Notes: generated from the sequence alone by a model not told the origin. A stretch of 44,492 bases of DNA from Janthinobacterium violaceinigrum (GCF_009208555.1 NZ_WFLI01000044.1:1-44492); one strand, 5' to 3'; positions 1-8,890 are shown, numbered from the stretch's first letter. A program made the numbers and translations.

Positions 1-287
1 CCTGCTGCCGCGCCGCTGCCACCACCGGCGGCCGCGGCGGCTGCCGCTACAGCGGCCGCCGCGCCCAGGGCGCCGGCATTGCCCGTATCGGCGCTTCCCG
101 TGACGTCGACGACATTTTCAGGCGGCATGCTTTGGCTGGCATCGGTCCCTTGTACCAGTTCATCTTCGTCATATTGCTTGCGGTCGCCGTTTTTCGGCTT
201 GGCGGCTTTTTTTGCGGGCGTCGCGATCTGGGCGCCAACGCCTTCGGCATTGACGGGAACTTGTGCTGGATTTGGGGTGGTGGCCAT
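1..287 (-). CDS. N-terminal fragment of an Ala/Gly-rich protein, possibly a large surface adhesin
   Basis: This is the first 95 codons of a gene that continues past the left edge. The ATG at 287 has a GGAG ribosome site about 9 bases upstream. The protein opens with a hydrophilic stretch rich in Pro, Lys and Asp (residues 1-65) with no cleavable signal peptide. It then passes into an almost pure Ala run followed by Gly/Ser (about residues 75-95). An N-terminus of this kind, hydrophilic and then Ala/Gly-rich, is familiar from very long Bap/LapA-like repeat adhesins secreted by type I systems. Too little is visible to prove that. It could also be another low-complexity surface or nucleoid protein. 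The long AT-rich upstream region fits a regulated gene. Confidence 0.6.
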   Translation of the reverse strand, partial: MATTPNPAQVPVNAEGVGAQIATPAKKAAKPKNGDRKQYDEDELVQGTDASQSMPPENVVDVTGSADTGNAGALGAAAAVAAAAAAAGGGSGAAA

Positions 288-996
288 TTTAAAGTCTCCG
301 GAAGAGGTTGGATATTCGTTCAATTTTTTAAGATATTAAAAAATCAATAATGTATTTCGTTTCCTTGGTTACTCCGGCGTGGCTTGGGCCGTGGTCGAAC
401 TCTGGTGTTGCCGATGCTGATAGTGGCAAGTAAAACATAATTGGAAAAAAATCGCTGGCGCAAAAGAGTGCTTCATCCCCGATATTAAAAATGCTAATTT
501 TGCATTTGTTTTGCATGGCGATTATTTCTCGTCTTTTGTTTCGCCCGTAACTGGCTTGTTTTGCGATACATACTGGCAGGATGGCATATTTACTGGATGT
601 CCGCGCCTGCCCTCACTCTGATGGTAGTTTCAATTTTGAAACTTTCAATTTCATTTTGATCACTTTCCACGACTCTATTCTGTCAAGCTTTGCGCAAGTG
701 AATAATCACGGATTGTCACGAAACAGGGCTTTCCGGATGAATCTGCTGCCATGCGCCAGCATTTCTGCGCCTTTCATCTCAAAAATCGTCTCGCTATCGA
801 TTTGCTAGTTGTTGTTTTTTTGTCCGGTGATTATCAAATTTGATTGGTAATAAAATACGATAGGAATAATTATTTGTAATTTTTATATCTAATTAACACT
901 ATCGAATGAATAGTCTTTATTTGGTGTTGGGATCTGTTAATAATCACTATCAGCACGGTAGTTATTATTTCCAGCGCCGCAGCGGGGCCAAAATGC
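288..996. other. AT-rich intergenic region with short palindromes
   Basis: About 700 bp that is far more AT-rich than the rest of the window and has no convincing coding sequence. A 75-codon frame at 581-808 has no ribosome site and no codon bias. Two clean palindromes are present. One is AGTTTCAA-tt-TTGAAACT at 626-643. The other is ATCAAATTTGAT at 833-844. They sit 340-560 bp upstream of the start at 287 and could be regulator or nucleoid-protein sites for that gene. No promoter could be assigned with confidence. Confidence 0.4.
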
Positions 997-1025
997 AAAA
1001 CGCCCCGGCGGGCGGGGCGTTTTTT
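997..1025. terminator. Bidirectional intrinsic terminator
   Basis: An 8-bp GC stem (1000-1007 pairing with 1013-1020) with a 5-base loop is flanked by AAAA on the left and TTTTT on the right. It therefore works as a hairpin plus U-tract on either strand. It lies 22 bases past the stop of the ABC permease gene and most likely ends the minus-strand ABC operon. Confidence 0.85.
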
Positions 1026-1046
1026 CGGGGCGGCGATATGGTGCGG

Positions 1047-2048
1047 TCAGCCTTCTTCGCGCCAGCGGCGTAGGCGGATGGCGGCGTAGAGCATCGCCCC
1101 GCCGGCCGCCGCACCGAGCCAGGCGGCTGGCAAGGCCAGGCTGGACCAGGAATTGCTGAACACATTGATGCGCATCATGTGCGATCCCCCTTCTGCCAGC
1201 GCGTGCGTTTGCGGCAGCAGTCCCGGTTCGAACAGATACCAGCTGCCGGGAAGGGTGCCCAGCAGGGCGCGTCCGATGACATTCATCTGTATCCAGCTGA
1301 CGTCGCTTTCCGTCTGCGTCAGCTTGCCGGCCCAGACCGTCAGGATGAGCAGCAGCAGGGGCAGGCCGACTGCCCACAGGAAGACTTTCGACCTGGCCCA
1401 GCTCGAGACCATCAGCAGCCAGCCCACCGTCGGCAAGGCCCACAGGCAATACACGGGCAGCAAGCCGAACACGCGCAGCGGTCCCAGGTACAGGCCAGGG
1501 GAAGCGAGCAGCTCGGCAAACACGTGGATGCCGTTGACCGCCAGCACGCCGCTCAGGATGAGGACCAGCGCCAGCGAAGTGAGGCTGGCGGCGGCCGCCA
1601 CGATCAGCGGCGCGACCAGCAGGGCGATGGCCGCTTTCGACAGCACCGTCTGCGCGTCCGAGATGGGCAGCGATTTCCAGAACAGCACGCTGCGGTCGCG
1701 GCGGTCGTCATGCAGGGCGCTCAGGCAATAGAAAAACACGAGAAAGCCCAGCGCCAGGAACAGCGGCGCGGCCGCGTACGTGTAGTTGTTGGCGACGGCG
1801 TCGATGATGTCCGTGCGGCGCGGGCCGAAGGTGCGGGTGTTGAAGATGGCGCTCCACGACACCTCCTCGCCATTGACGATCAGCGCCGTGTGCATCTTGG
1901 TCCTGGCGACGGTTGCCGCCGCCATCAGGGAACCCAGCACCGTCATGACGATGCCGATCAGGGCCGGGGTCCACACCAGCATGCCCTTGTGTTCCCACAG
2001 TTCGCGCCGGAGCAGCCATTGCAGCTTGTTTGCAGGGGAAATACTCAT
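1047..2048 (-). CDS. ABC-2 type transporter permease
   Basis: This 333-residue membrane protein is the probable transmembrane partner of the ATPase encoded just upstream. Six or so hydrophobic segments are visible. The first is near residues 25-48. Another is near 95-118, a long double segment spans about 140-175, and there are further segments near 205-245. The last is at the C-terminus just before a basic tail ending RRWREEG. Its start codon overlaps the stop of the ATPase gene (ATGA), which indicates translational coupling. The substrate cannot be read from the sequence. In related YtrA-controlled operons the transporter is tied to envelope stress, antibiotic or copper responses, but that is only family knowledge. 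Confidence 0.88.
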   Translation of the reverse strand: MSISPANKLQWLLRRELWEHKGMLVWTPALIGIVMTVLGSLMAAATVARTKMHTALIVNGEEVSWSAIFNTRTFGPRRTDIIDAVANNYTYAAAPLFLALGFLVFFYCLSALHDDRRDRSVLFWKSLPISDAQTVLSKAAIALLVAPLIVAAAASLTSLALVLILSGVLAVNGIHVFAELLASPGLYLGPLRVFGLLPVYCLWALPTVGWLLMVSSWARSKVFLWAVGLPLLLLILTVWAGKLTQTESDVSWIQMNVIGRALLGTLPGSWYLFEPGLLPQTHALAEGGSHMMRINVFSNSWSSLALPAAWLGAAAGGAMLYAAIRLRRWREEG

Positions 2049-2917
2049 TGGTACGATCCTTTCATGGTCGCGACAAACAGGTCAGCCAGGCTGGGCGTGC
2101 GTACTTCGCCCAGGGCGGCCAGCTGGGTGCGGGCGACGCCGTCGAACAGCATCACGGACTTGCCGAAGACGCTGCGTTCGCTGATGGGCTGCAGGGCGCG
2201 CGCCGGATTGACGTGCTGCGGGCCGACCATCACCTCGATATAGCGCTCGCCCACTTCTTCCATGGTCGAGGCCAGCACGATCTTGCCGTCGCGAATGAAC
2301 ATCAGGTCGCTGAGGATGTGCTCCACTTCCTCGATCTGGTGCGTGGTGATGACGATGGTCTTGTTTTCATCGAAATAGTCTTCCAGCAGGTTCTGGTAGA
2401 ACTGCTTGCGGTACAGGATATCGAGGCCCAGGGTCGGCTCGTCGAGCACCAGCAGCCTGGCGTCGATGGCCATCACCAGCGCCAGGTGCAGCTGCACCAC
2501 CATGCCTTTCGACATGGCCTTGACCTTCATCGCCGGTGCCAGCCTGGTGTGGGCCAGATAGCGTTCGGCCTTGCTGCGGTCGAAACGCGGATGCACGCCG
2601 GCAACGAAATCGATGGCGTCGCGCACGCGCAGCCAGCCCGGCAGGATGGCCACGTCGGCGATGAAGCACACGTCGTCCATCAGCGCATCGCGCTGCACGC
2701 GGGGATCGCGGCCCAGCACCGACAGGTCGCCTTCGAAGCCCGTCAGGCCCAGGATGGCTTTCAGGGTGGTGGTCTTGCCGGAACCGTTAGGCCCGATCAA
2801 GCCCACGATGCGCCCCGGCGCGATGTCGAAGCTGATGCCGTCGATGGCCACCTGCTTGCCATACTGCTTGCGCAGGCCGCGCGCGCTGATGACGCTGTCC
2901 TTGTTCAATGCATTCAT
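2045..2917 (-). CDS. ABC transporter ATP-binding protein
   Basis: This 290-residue nucleotide-binding subunit has a Walker A motif (GPNGSGKTT, about residues 41-49) and a Walker B followed by the usual D-loop sequence (LLVLDEPTLGLD). Its signature motif is diverged (MSKGM in place of LSGGQ), as is common in the YtrB/CcmA-like branch. A switch histidine (TTHQ) follows. An in-frame TTG/GTG-type extension upstream exists. The ATG at 2917 is preferred because it has GGAGAG upstream and overlaps the regulator's stop codon. The gene sits between the GntR regulator and the permease and overlaps both, so the three are surely one operon. It should power the permease at the inner membrane. Confidence 0.92.
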   Translation of the reverse strand: MNALNKDSVISARGLRKQYGKQVAIDGISFDIAPGRIVGLIGPNGSGKTTTLKAILGLTGFEGDLSVLGRDPRVQRDALMDDVCFIADVAILPGWLRVRDAIDFVAGVHPRFDRSKAERYLAHTRLAPAMKVKAMSKGMVVQLHLALVMAIDARLLVLDEPTLGLDILYRKQFYQNLLEDYFDENKTIVITTHQIEEVEHILSDLMFIRDGKIVLASTMEEVGERYIEVMVGPQHVNPARALQPISERSVFGKSVMLFDGVARTQLAALGEVRTPSLADLFVATMKGSYQ

Positions 2918-3294
2918 GCGCTCTCTCCGTGTGCGCCGTTGTCGCGGCTCGCTTGCAGCAGTTGATCGAGGTTCAGGCCCAGTTGCGTGATGCGTTCCAG
3001 CATCGCTGGCCATTCTTCGCGCATGAAGCGCTCGCGTTCACTGGCCAGCAATTTATCGCGGGCGCCATCCAAGACATACATACCGAGTCCTCTGCGTTTT
3101 TCCACCAGGGCATCGTCGACCAGTTCCTGGTAGGCGCGCGAGACCGTGATGGGATTCAATTGGTAGTCGGCCGCCACCTGGCGCACCGAAGGCAAGGCGT
3201 CGCCGGACTGCAGCACGCCATCGAGCATCATGCCCACCACCCTGGCCTTGAGCTGGCGGTAGATGGGGCTATTGTCGTTCCATTCCGCGCTCAT
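2914..3294 (-). CDS. YtrA-family GntR transcriptional regulator
   Basis: This 126-residue protein has an N-terminal winged helix-turn-helix (residues about 10-75, including the typical LPSVRQVA and VSRAYQEL segments). A short helical tail follows instead of a large effector domain. That size and form define the YtrA subfamily, whose members usually repress their own operon with an ABC transporter. It is the first gene of the operon with the ATPase and permease, and its stop overlaps the ATPase start. A consensus-like promoter lies 94-121 bp upstream and its -10 is overlapped by a palindrome, which supports autorepression. The inducer is unknown. Confidence 0.92.
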   Translation of the reverse strand: MSAEWNDNSPIYRQLKARVVGMMLDGVLQSGDALPSVRQVAADYQLNPITVSRAYQELVDDALVEKRRGLGMYVLDGARDKLLASERERFMREEWPAMLERITQLGLNLDQLLQASRDNGAHGESA

Positions 3295-3381
3295 GGGATG
3301 CGCTCCGACAAGGGCGGGGCGGGGCGGCGCATAAAAAGTGCTGTAGGCATCGAAGCTCCGTGGTGTATTGAGTTGGTGTTG

Positions 3382-3415
3382 TAGTTAACTATAACAGTGA
3401 AAAAATAAATGTCAA
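3382..3415 (-). promoter_or_regulatory. Promoter and likely operator of the GntR-ABC operon
   Basis: On the minus strand a perfect -35 TTGACA (3410-3415) is separated by 16 bases from TATAGT (3388-3393), which also has an extended TG element. The perfect palindrome TAGTTAACTA (3382-3391) covers most of the -10 box and is a natural binding site for a dimeric winged-helix repressor such as the GntR protein encoded downstream. The boxes are seen directly; autorepression is inferred. Confidence 0.65.
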
Positions 3416-3508
3416 CATTTTCATTTTTTATATCCACGGGGAAACTATAATGTTGCGTGTTTGAAAATCCTACTTGATAACTTTTGGCGGACACCGCCGT
3501 CAGTCACG

Positions 3509-5770
3509 ATGAAAGCAGAAATGATAAGTTGCTTTGGAGAAGTGCAAAACCTGTTCAGACGCGCCGGCTGCGGCGCTGCCCTGCTGGCCCTGCTGAGCGC
3601 CTGCGGCGGCGGTTCCAGCGATGCCGGCGCACCCACGGCGCCCACCGTGCCGGTGACCGAAGCACCAAGCTATCTGGTGGGCGGCACGGTCAGCGGCCTG
3701 GTGCCTGGCACCCAGGTGGTGCTGGCAAACGGGGCGGAAAAATTGACCGTGACGGCCAATGGCGCATTCCGTTTTGCGGGAAAACTGGCGCCGGGCGCCA
3801 GCTATGAAGGCAAGATCGACAGCACCTCGGAAGGCCTGGGATGCATCATGGCGAATGCGGCGGCGACGGTGGGCAATGCGGACGTCAATACGCTCGCCGT
3901 GCGCTGCCTGCCCGTCGTGCTGGCGGGCGTGCAGGAGAAAATCCAGAATGTGTCCGGCATGGTGCAGGATAAGGCTGGCAACTATTACGTCGCCGATGCT
4001 GTCCGGCAAGTCATCCATAAAGTCACGCCTGCCGGCGCCTCGAGCGTGTATGCGGGCATTTCGGGCAAGCCAGGCGCGGACGATGGCGCCGCAGCCGCAG
4101 CCACTTTTCACATGAGTATCGGTCTTTCGATCCTGGCCATCGACCGTGCAGAGAATCTGTATCTCTTCGATAACTGCAATGCGCTCTTGCGCAAGATTAC
4201 GCCGGCTGGCGTGGTCAGCACGGTGGCGGGTCAGCGCAGCGCAGCCTGCGATTGGGCAAGTCCCGATGCCGTGGTCGCCGATGGGCAGGGGGCGCAGGCG
4301 CAATTCGCCTGGACCACAGGCATGGCCATGGATAGCAATGGCGATGTCCTGCTTGCCGATTCAATGGGCCAAAGCATACGCAGGGTGACGCCCGGTGGCC
4401 TGGTCAGTTCCGAGAAGCTGGTCGATGGCAGGGGCGGGCGGGTATACCTATCGCAACTGGCGGTCGATGCCAATGGCACCATCTACTTCAGTGAAGGCGC
4501 TGGCAGCCGGCTATTCCGCTTGCAGCAGGGCGTGGCCGTCGTGGTTGCGGGAAACAACAAGCGCGTGAGCGTGGACGGCAAGGGCACCGCCGCCAGTTTT
4601 ACTAACATCCGCGGCATGGTGACCGACCGTGACGGTAATGTGCTGCTGGCCGATACGGCCTCGCTGCGCAAGGTGACACCGGATGGCAACGTGACGACTT
4701 TGGTGGGCGGGGCGGTGACCGATGCGGCAGGCGCATCCGCCGGCTGGACGAGCCTCGGTTCGCTGTTGCTGGAGTCTTCAGGCAGCATCATGGTCCACGA
4801 TGCCAGCAAGCACCGTTTGAACAGGTTTGACACGGCAAAGGTGTTGTCCGTCATGCCTATCATGCCGGGCAACAGGGGAGTGACCGAAGCGGTGGGTGGG
4901 GCCGCCCGTGTGGGATACGTGGGCAACTCGGGCATGTGCAGCGATCCTGCCGGCAATGTCTATCTGCTCGATATCGCCAACAAGGTGTTGCGCCGTGTCA
5001 CGCCGGACGGCACATTCAGCGTCTACGCGGGCATTGCGGGCCAGGCCGGCAGCAATGACGGGCCGCGCGCAAGCGCGACCATGCTTGGTCCTGTCGCCAT
5101 CGCCTGCGACCAGGATGGCGCCGTGTATTTTGCCGACAAGGCAGCGGTGGGTACCGCATTCAACTTGCGCAAGATCGGCAAGGATGGCCAGGTATCCACG
5201 CAAGAAGCTTTGCCTGCCGGCAGCGGCAAGCCCTTGCAATATCGGCTGGCGATCGACAAGGATGGCTATATGGCCTGGCTGGGCTGGGGCCGCGATGGCA
5301 TCTTCCGCCGCCCTCCCGGTGGAACGTTCTCGGCGTTCCTGTCATTCGAAGCCGTGACGCGCTCGCTGGGCGAGACGGATGCCAATTGGGAGCTCATGGA
5401 CCCGAACAGCCTGGTTTTTGACAGCAAGGGCAATCTGTATTTTGATGATAATGTGCATCAAGTCGTCTTCAAGGTCGACCGTGCAGGCAAGGCTGGCGTT
5501 TTTGCCGGAACCCTGAACAAGGGCAGCGGCGGCGATGGCCCGCCAGGCACCGGTGGCTTGTCCTTTTCCGGCATACCCAGTCTGGCTGTCGATGCGCGCG
5601 ATCATCTGTATCTGAGCGGCCAGGGCTGGCTGCGCAAGATCGATACGGCTGGCGTCATTTCCACCCCAGCATTGGCATGGGGCCATCCGGACATCGGTAT
5701 CCTTGCCTTCGGCAACGGTACCCTGTACGGCTTCACGAACCAGGCGGTGTTGCAGACGCCCGTACCCTAG
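3509..5770 (+). CDS. NHL-repeat lipoprotein
   Basis: A 753-residue predicted lipoprotein. Residues 1-32 form a signal with basic RR, a hydrophobic core and the lipobox LSAC (Cys32), followed by a Gly/Ser spacer. A small beta-rich domain (about 50-130) precedes many NHL-type repeats, each built around phrases such as 'D.aGN.Y.AD' and '.I.KVTP.G..S..AG', which predict a beta-propeller, perhaps two. Such proteins are usually exported binding or scaffolding proteins; no catalytic motif is seen. The start is uncertain. ATG 3509 and ATG 3521 lack good ribosome sites, GTG 3542 has GGAG very close, and the longest frame needs a TTG at 3461. The gene ends convergently with the DUF72 gene, the two stops sharing CTAG. 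Confidence 0.82.
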   Translation: MKAEMISCFGEVQNLFRRAGCGAALLALLSACGGGSSDAGAPTAPTVPVTEAPSYLVGGTVSGLVPGTQVVLANGAEKLTVTANGAFRFAGKLAPGASYEGKIDSTSEGLGCIMANAAATVGNADVNTLAVRCLPVVLAGVQEKIQNVSGMVQDKAGNYYVADAVRQVIHKVTPAGASSVYAGISGKPGADDGAAAAATFHMSIGLSILAIDRAENLYLFDNCNALLRKITPAGVVSTVAGQRSAACDWASPDAVVADGQGAQAQFAWTTGMAMDSNGDVLLADSMGQSIRRVTPGGLVSSEKLVDGRGGRVYLSQLAVDANGTIYFSEGAGSRLFRLQQGVAVVVAGNNKRVSVDGKGTAASFTNIRGMVTDRDGNVLLADTASLRKVTPDGNVTTLVGGAVTDAAGASAGWTSLGSLLLESSGSIMVHDASKHRLNRFDTAKVLSVMPIMPGNRGVTEAVGGAARVGYVGNSGMCSDPAGNVYLLDIANKVLRRVTPDGTFSVYAGIAGQAGSNDGPRASATMLGPVAIACDQDGAVYFADKAAVGTAFNLRKIGKDGQVSTQEALPAGSGKPLQYRLAIDKDGYMAWLGWGRDGIFRRPPGGTFSAFLSFEAVTRSLGETDANWELMDPNSLVFDSKGNLYFDDNVHQVVFKVDRAGKAGVFAGTLNKGSGGDGPPGTGGLSFSGIPSLAVDARDHLYLSGQGWLRKIDTAGVISTPALAWGHPDIGILAFGNGTLYGFTNQAVLQTPVP

Positions 5771-6486
5771 GCGGTGATCCGCGCCTGCAAGTCCAGCGCA
5801 TTGCACAGGGCGGCGCCCGCCGCCGTATTGTCGAAGATGCACCAGCTGTTCACTGGCGCCCGCGCGGCCAATTCATTGGCCAGGGCCGCCAGGTAGGCGG
5901 CAGGATAGTCCGAGTAGTAAATCCGCGGGCTGCCGTGCAGGCGCACGTAGGCGGCCTCCGTGGTCGGCACGTGTGGGCCCGGCTGGCCGGCGGGCGGATC
6001 GGCGCGCACGCGCGTAATGGTCTGCTGCACGAGCAGCTCGGTCGCGTCCGTTTCGAACCAGCTGGGATGGCGCGCCTCGCAAGCGAGCATGCCGTCGAAG
6101 CGCTGGCGCAGGACCTGAAAAAACTGCGCGGCCACGTCCGCCTCGAAACGCAGGCTGGGCGGCAGCTGCACCAGCACGCAGCCCAGTTTATTCCCCAGTT
6201 GTAAGACTTCCCCCGCAAAGCGATCCAGTTCCGCTTCGCCGTCGCGCAAGCGCCGTTCATGCGTGATACTGCGTGGCAATTTCACGCTGAAGCGGAAGTG
6301 CTCGGGAGTGCTGGCGGCCCAGCGCGCGTAGGTGGCGGGCTGGTGCGGGCGGTAGAACGCGCTGTTGATTTCCACGCAGGGCAAGACGCACGCATAGCGC
6401 TGCAGATGGCTGCCATCGAGGGGGAAGCGGCTGGCGGCGGCGCTGGAAATGCTCCAGCCGGCCGTGCCGATGTAATGGGTGTGCAT
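5767..6486 (-). CDS. DUF72 (YecE-like) family protein
   Basis: This 239-residue protein has the features of the DUF72 TIM-barrel-like family. It opens with IGTAGWS, continues with the conserved EINSAFYR and F.FSVKLPRSITHE segments, and later has VQLPPSLRF, EARHPSW and YVRLHGSPRIYYSDY. The biochemical role of this widespread family is not established, and no reaction can be assigned. Its stop codon overlaps that of the NHL-repeat gene on the other strand. It follows lpxH on the same strand after about 69 bp and may be read from the same transcript. Confidence 0.88.
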   Translation of the reverse strand: MHTHYIGTAGWSISSAAASRFPLDGSHLQRYACVLPCVEINSAFYRPHQPATYARWAASTPEHFRFSVKLPRSITHERRLRDGEAELDRFAGEVLQLGNKLGCVLVQLPPSLRFEADVAAQFFQVLRQRFDGMLACEARHPSWFETDATELLVQQTITRVRADPPAGQPGPHVPTTEAAYVRLHGSPRIYYSDYPAAYLAALANELAARAPVNSWCIFDNTAAGAALCNALDLQARITA

Positions 6487-6555
6487 GCTGCCATTACAGC
6501 AAGACCAGGCGGGCGCGGCTATCGGACAAACGCCCGTGGCGCGGTCGGCGCGCGC

Positions 6556-7317
6556 CTAGTCGATGATGTCGCCGTTCAAGTCATGGCGCGTGATGTTGCC
6601 GCGCGCATCGATGGCGATCCAGCCGCCGCGCGGCTGTGCGGGTGCCGTCACGTCGCATTCCCAGTCGGGCAGGACATAGCGCAAGGTATTGTCGACCTTA
6701 TGCAGGGCAGGGCGGTGCGTATGGCCGTGGATCATCACGGTGCTCGCATGTTCGGCAAACACTTGCGCGACGGCATCGGGCGTGACATCCATGATGTCCA
6801 TGGCTTTCTCGCCATTGTGCTCGCGGCTGCTCTGACGCAAACCGTCGATGATGGCCTTGCGCTGCGCCAGCGGCATGGACAGGAACTGTTTTTGCCAGGC
6901 GGGCTGCCGCACCATGGCGCGAAACTCCATGTATTTGACGTCTTTCGTGCATTCGGCATCGCCATGCAGCAAGACGATGCGCCGGCCGGCAATCGTGGCC
7001 ACATGGGGTTCGCTGAGCAGGGTGGCGCCGGCGGCGGCCGCAAAGCCGGAGCCGACGAGAAAGTCGCGGTTGCCGGCGATCCAGTAGACGTGCACGCCCG
7101 CATCGCTGACGGCGCGGATGGCGGCCGTCATGCGCGCATTGAACGGGTCTTCCAGGTCATCGTCGCCGGCCCAGTATTCGAACAGGTCGCCTAATAGATA
7201 CAGCGCTTGCGCATATTGCGCATGGTGTTCCAGGAAAGAAAGAAACGCCGCGCTGGTGCGCGGGTGCGAGCGCTGCAGATGCAGGTCGGATATGAAGAGT
7301 GCGGCAGGCATTGTCAT
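6556..7317 (-). CDS. lpxH: UDP-2,3-diacylglucosamine diphosphatase
   Basis: This 253-residue metallophosphoesterase hydrolyses UDP-2,3-diacylglucosamine to lipid X and UMP in lipid A synthesis, at the inner face of the cytoplasmic membrane. The full set of metal-binding motifs is present: SDLHL (residues about 10-14), GDLFEYW, GNRDF, LHGD and the terminal HGHTHRP. The length fits LpxH. One small departure is a Lys in CTKDVKY, where Asp or Glu-rich sequence is more usual. The gene follows the cyclophilin ppiB after about 80 bp on the same strand, an arrangement common in betaproteobacteria. Confidence 0.95.
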   Translation of the reverse strand: MTMPAALFISDLHLQRSHPRTSAAFLSFLEHHAQYAQALYLLGDLFEYWAGDDDLEDPFNARMTAAIRAVSDAGVHVYWIAGNRDFLVGSGFAAAAGATLLSEPHVATIAGRRIVLLHGDAECTKDVKYMEFRAMVRQPAWQKQFLSMPLAQRKAIIDGLRQSSREHNGEKAMDIMDVTPDAVAQVFAEHASTVMIHGHTHRPALHKVDNTLRYVLPDWECDVTAPAQPRGGWIAIDARGNITRHDLNGDIID

Positions 7318-7397
7318 CGTTCAACGCTCCCAAAAAGTGATGTGCATGGAGAGGCGCAAACGCTGCAATGCCTGTTATTCATGATGCCAGAGCCGAA

Positions 7398-7889
7398 TTA
7401 AGCGGCTTCTACCTTCTCGATGATGACGTCGGTCACTGGCACATCGGCGAACATGCCGGCGCGCGAGGTTTTCACGGCGCGGATGGCGTCGACGACTTCT
7501 TTGCCGTCCGTCACTTTACCGAACACGGCGTAGCCCCAGCCGTCCTGGCCTGGATAGTCGAGGAAGCTGTTGTTCTGGATGTTGATGAAGAACTGGGCCG
7601 ATGCCGAGTGCGGGTCCGACGTGCGGGCCATAGCCAGGGTGTAGGTATCGTTTTTCAGGCCGTTCTTGGCTTCGTTTTCCACGGTGGTGTCGGCCGGCTT
7701 TTGTTTCATGCCTGGCTCGAAACCGCCGCCCTGGATCATGAAGCCGTCGATGACGCGGTGGAAGATCGTGTTGTCGTAGTGGCCGGCTTTCATGTAGGCG
7801 AGGAAGTTGGCAACCGTTTTCGGCGCTTTGTCGGCGTCCAGTTCAGCGGTGATCTTGCCCAGATTGGTGGTGATGATGACGGAGGTCAT
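7398..7889 (-). CDS. ppiB: Cytoplasmic peptidyl-prolyl cis-trans isomerase (cyclophilin)
   Basis: A 163-residue single-domain cyclophilin that speeds proline isomerisation during folding. The catalytic core FHRVIDGFMIQGGGF, the ARTSDPHSASAQFFIN segment and the GWGYAVFGKV segment are all present. The Trp that shapes the binding pocket is retained. There is no signal peptide, so it should act in the cytoplasm. An in-frame extension of 20 residues exists upstream, but the ATG at 7889 has AAGGA seven bases before it and matches the family start (MTSVIITTNLG). It lies about 83 bp behind the exported paralogue and just ahead of lpxH. Confidence 0.95.
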   Translation of the reverse strand: MTSVIITTNLGKITAELDADKAPKTVANFLAYMKAGHYDNTIFHRVIDGFMIQGGGFEPGMKQKPADTTVENEAKNGLKNDTYTLAMARTSDPHSASAQFFINIQNNSFLDYPGQDGWGYAVFGKVTDGKEVVDAIRAVKTSRAGMFADVPVTDVIIEKVEAA

Positions 7890-7972
7890 GATGATCCTTA
7901 ATAAATTGGATGAAAAGTTGATTTGGGCCGTGGCATGCCACGGCGGCATGCGGAGACCGCAAAAACGCTATT

Positions 7973-8611
7973 TTACAGTTTTGCGGGCGCCGCCTTGAGT
8001 AAAGTCGCCGATTCGATCACCACGGGGGTGACGGGCACGTTCTGGTGTGGTCCCTTGTCCGCGACGGGCACGGCCTTGATCTTGTCGACCACGTCCATGC
8101 CGCTGACGACCTTGCCGAACACCGTGTAGCCGAAGCCGTCGCGGCCAGGGTAGTCGAGCGCACCGTTGTTGTTGACGTTGATGAAGAATTGCGACGTGGC
8201 AGAATGCGGGTCGCCCGTGCGCGCCATGGCGATGCTGTAGGTGACGTTTTGCAAGCCGTTCTGTGCTTCATTCTTGATCGGCGCCTTGGTGGCTTTCTGT
8301 TTCATGTTCTTGTCGAAGCCGCCGCCCTGTATCATGAAGCCGTCGATGACGCGGTGAAACACGGTGCCCTTGTAATAGCCGCTTTTGACGTATTGCAAGA
8401 AATTGGCCACGCTGTGCGGGGCTTTTTCCTGGTCCAGTTCCAGCACGATCTCGCCCATATTCGTTTTCAGGGCCACGTGCGGCGTGGGATCGGGGGCGGC
8501 CGATGGAGCGGCAGGCGTTGCCGCCACGACGGCGCCGCCCAGGGTCAGGCCGGCAAACAGGGTGCAGAAGCGGGCCAGGAAAGACAGGCGTTTCGATTTG
8601 ATTTCTTGCAT
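7973..8611 (-). CDS. ppiA: Exported peptidyl-prolyl cis-trans isomerase (cyclophilin)
   Basis: A 212-residue cyclophilin with a Sec signal peptide (basic start, hydrophobic core about residues 10-30, likely cut near VAA-TP) and a short Pro/Ala linker before the catalytic domain. It shares the FHRVIDGFMIQGGGF core with its neighbour but has Phe in GFGYTVFGKV where the cytoplasmic enzyme has Trp. It should act in the periplasm. It lies upstream of ppiB on the same strand; the pair look like an old duplication with one copy exported. The AAGGA ribosome site is about 8 bases before the ATG. Confidence 0.93.
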   Translation of the reverse strand: MQEIKSKRLSFLARFCTLFAGLTLGGAVVAATPAAPSAAPDPTPHVALKTNMGEIVLELDQEKAPHSVANFLQYVKSGYYKGTVFHRVIDGFMIQGGGFDKNMKQKATKAPIKNEAQNGLQNVTYSIAMARTGDPHSATSQFFINVNNNGALDYPGRDGFGYTVFGKVVSGMDVVDKIKAVPVADKGPHQNVPVTPVVIESATLLKAAPAKL

Positions 8612-8726
8612 GAAGGCGTCCTTAATCGTTATTTTTCTCTAAACTTGCTTTAATTGTAAATAAGTGAAAATTCGGTTGAACATCGTAAAAACCTGATTCA
8701 TATCGGGCCAGTATGGTTTTTATCAA

Positions 8727-8735
8727 TGTTATACT
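8727..8735 (+). promoter_or_regulatory. Possible extended -10 promoter for cysS
   Basis: The sequence TGTTATACT is a good extended -10 element (TG-n-TATACT) about 155 bp upstream of the cysS start, in an otherwise gene-free 279-bp region shared with the divergent ppiA. No clear -35 box is present at the right distance. The rest of the leader is GC-rich and shows no tRNA or obvious riboswitch. Confidence 0.35.
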
Positions 8736-8890
8736 TGACCGCTAACGCCCCAATTCTAACAAACAAGAACAACAATATAGCGGGTCGACCAGTCTTCGGC
8801 GCACACGGCAGTTCAGTGGCGCGGCACCCCCGGTGTCCGCGCCTGTCTGTCGTTTTGCCAGGCTGGCGGCCGCTCCACTTGCAAAGTACG

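Noticed and set aside
581..808. A 75-codon plus-strand frame in the AT-rich region
   Set aside because: No ribosome site, no neighbour on that strand and no protein-like composition.
8736..8890. T-box or other cysteine-sensing leader before cysS
   Set aside because: No T-box consensus or antiterminator is visible, and such leaders are not expected in betaproteobacteria.
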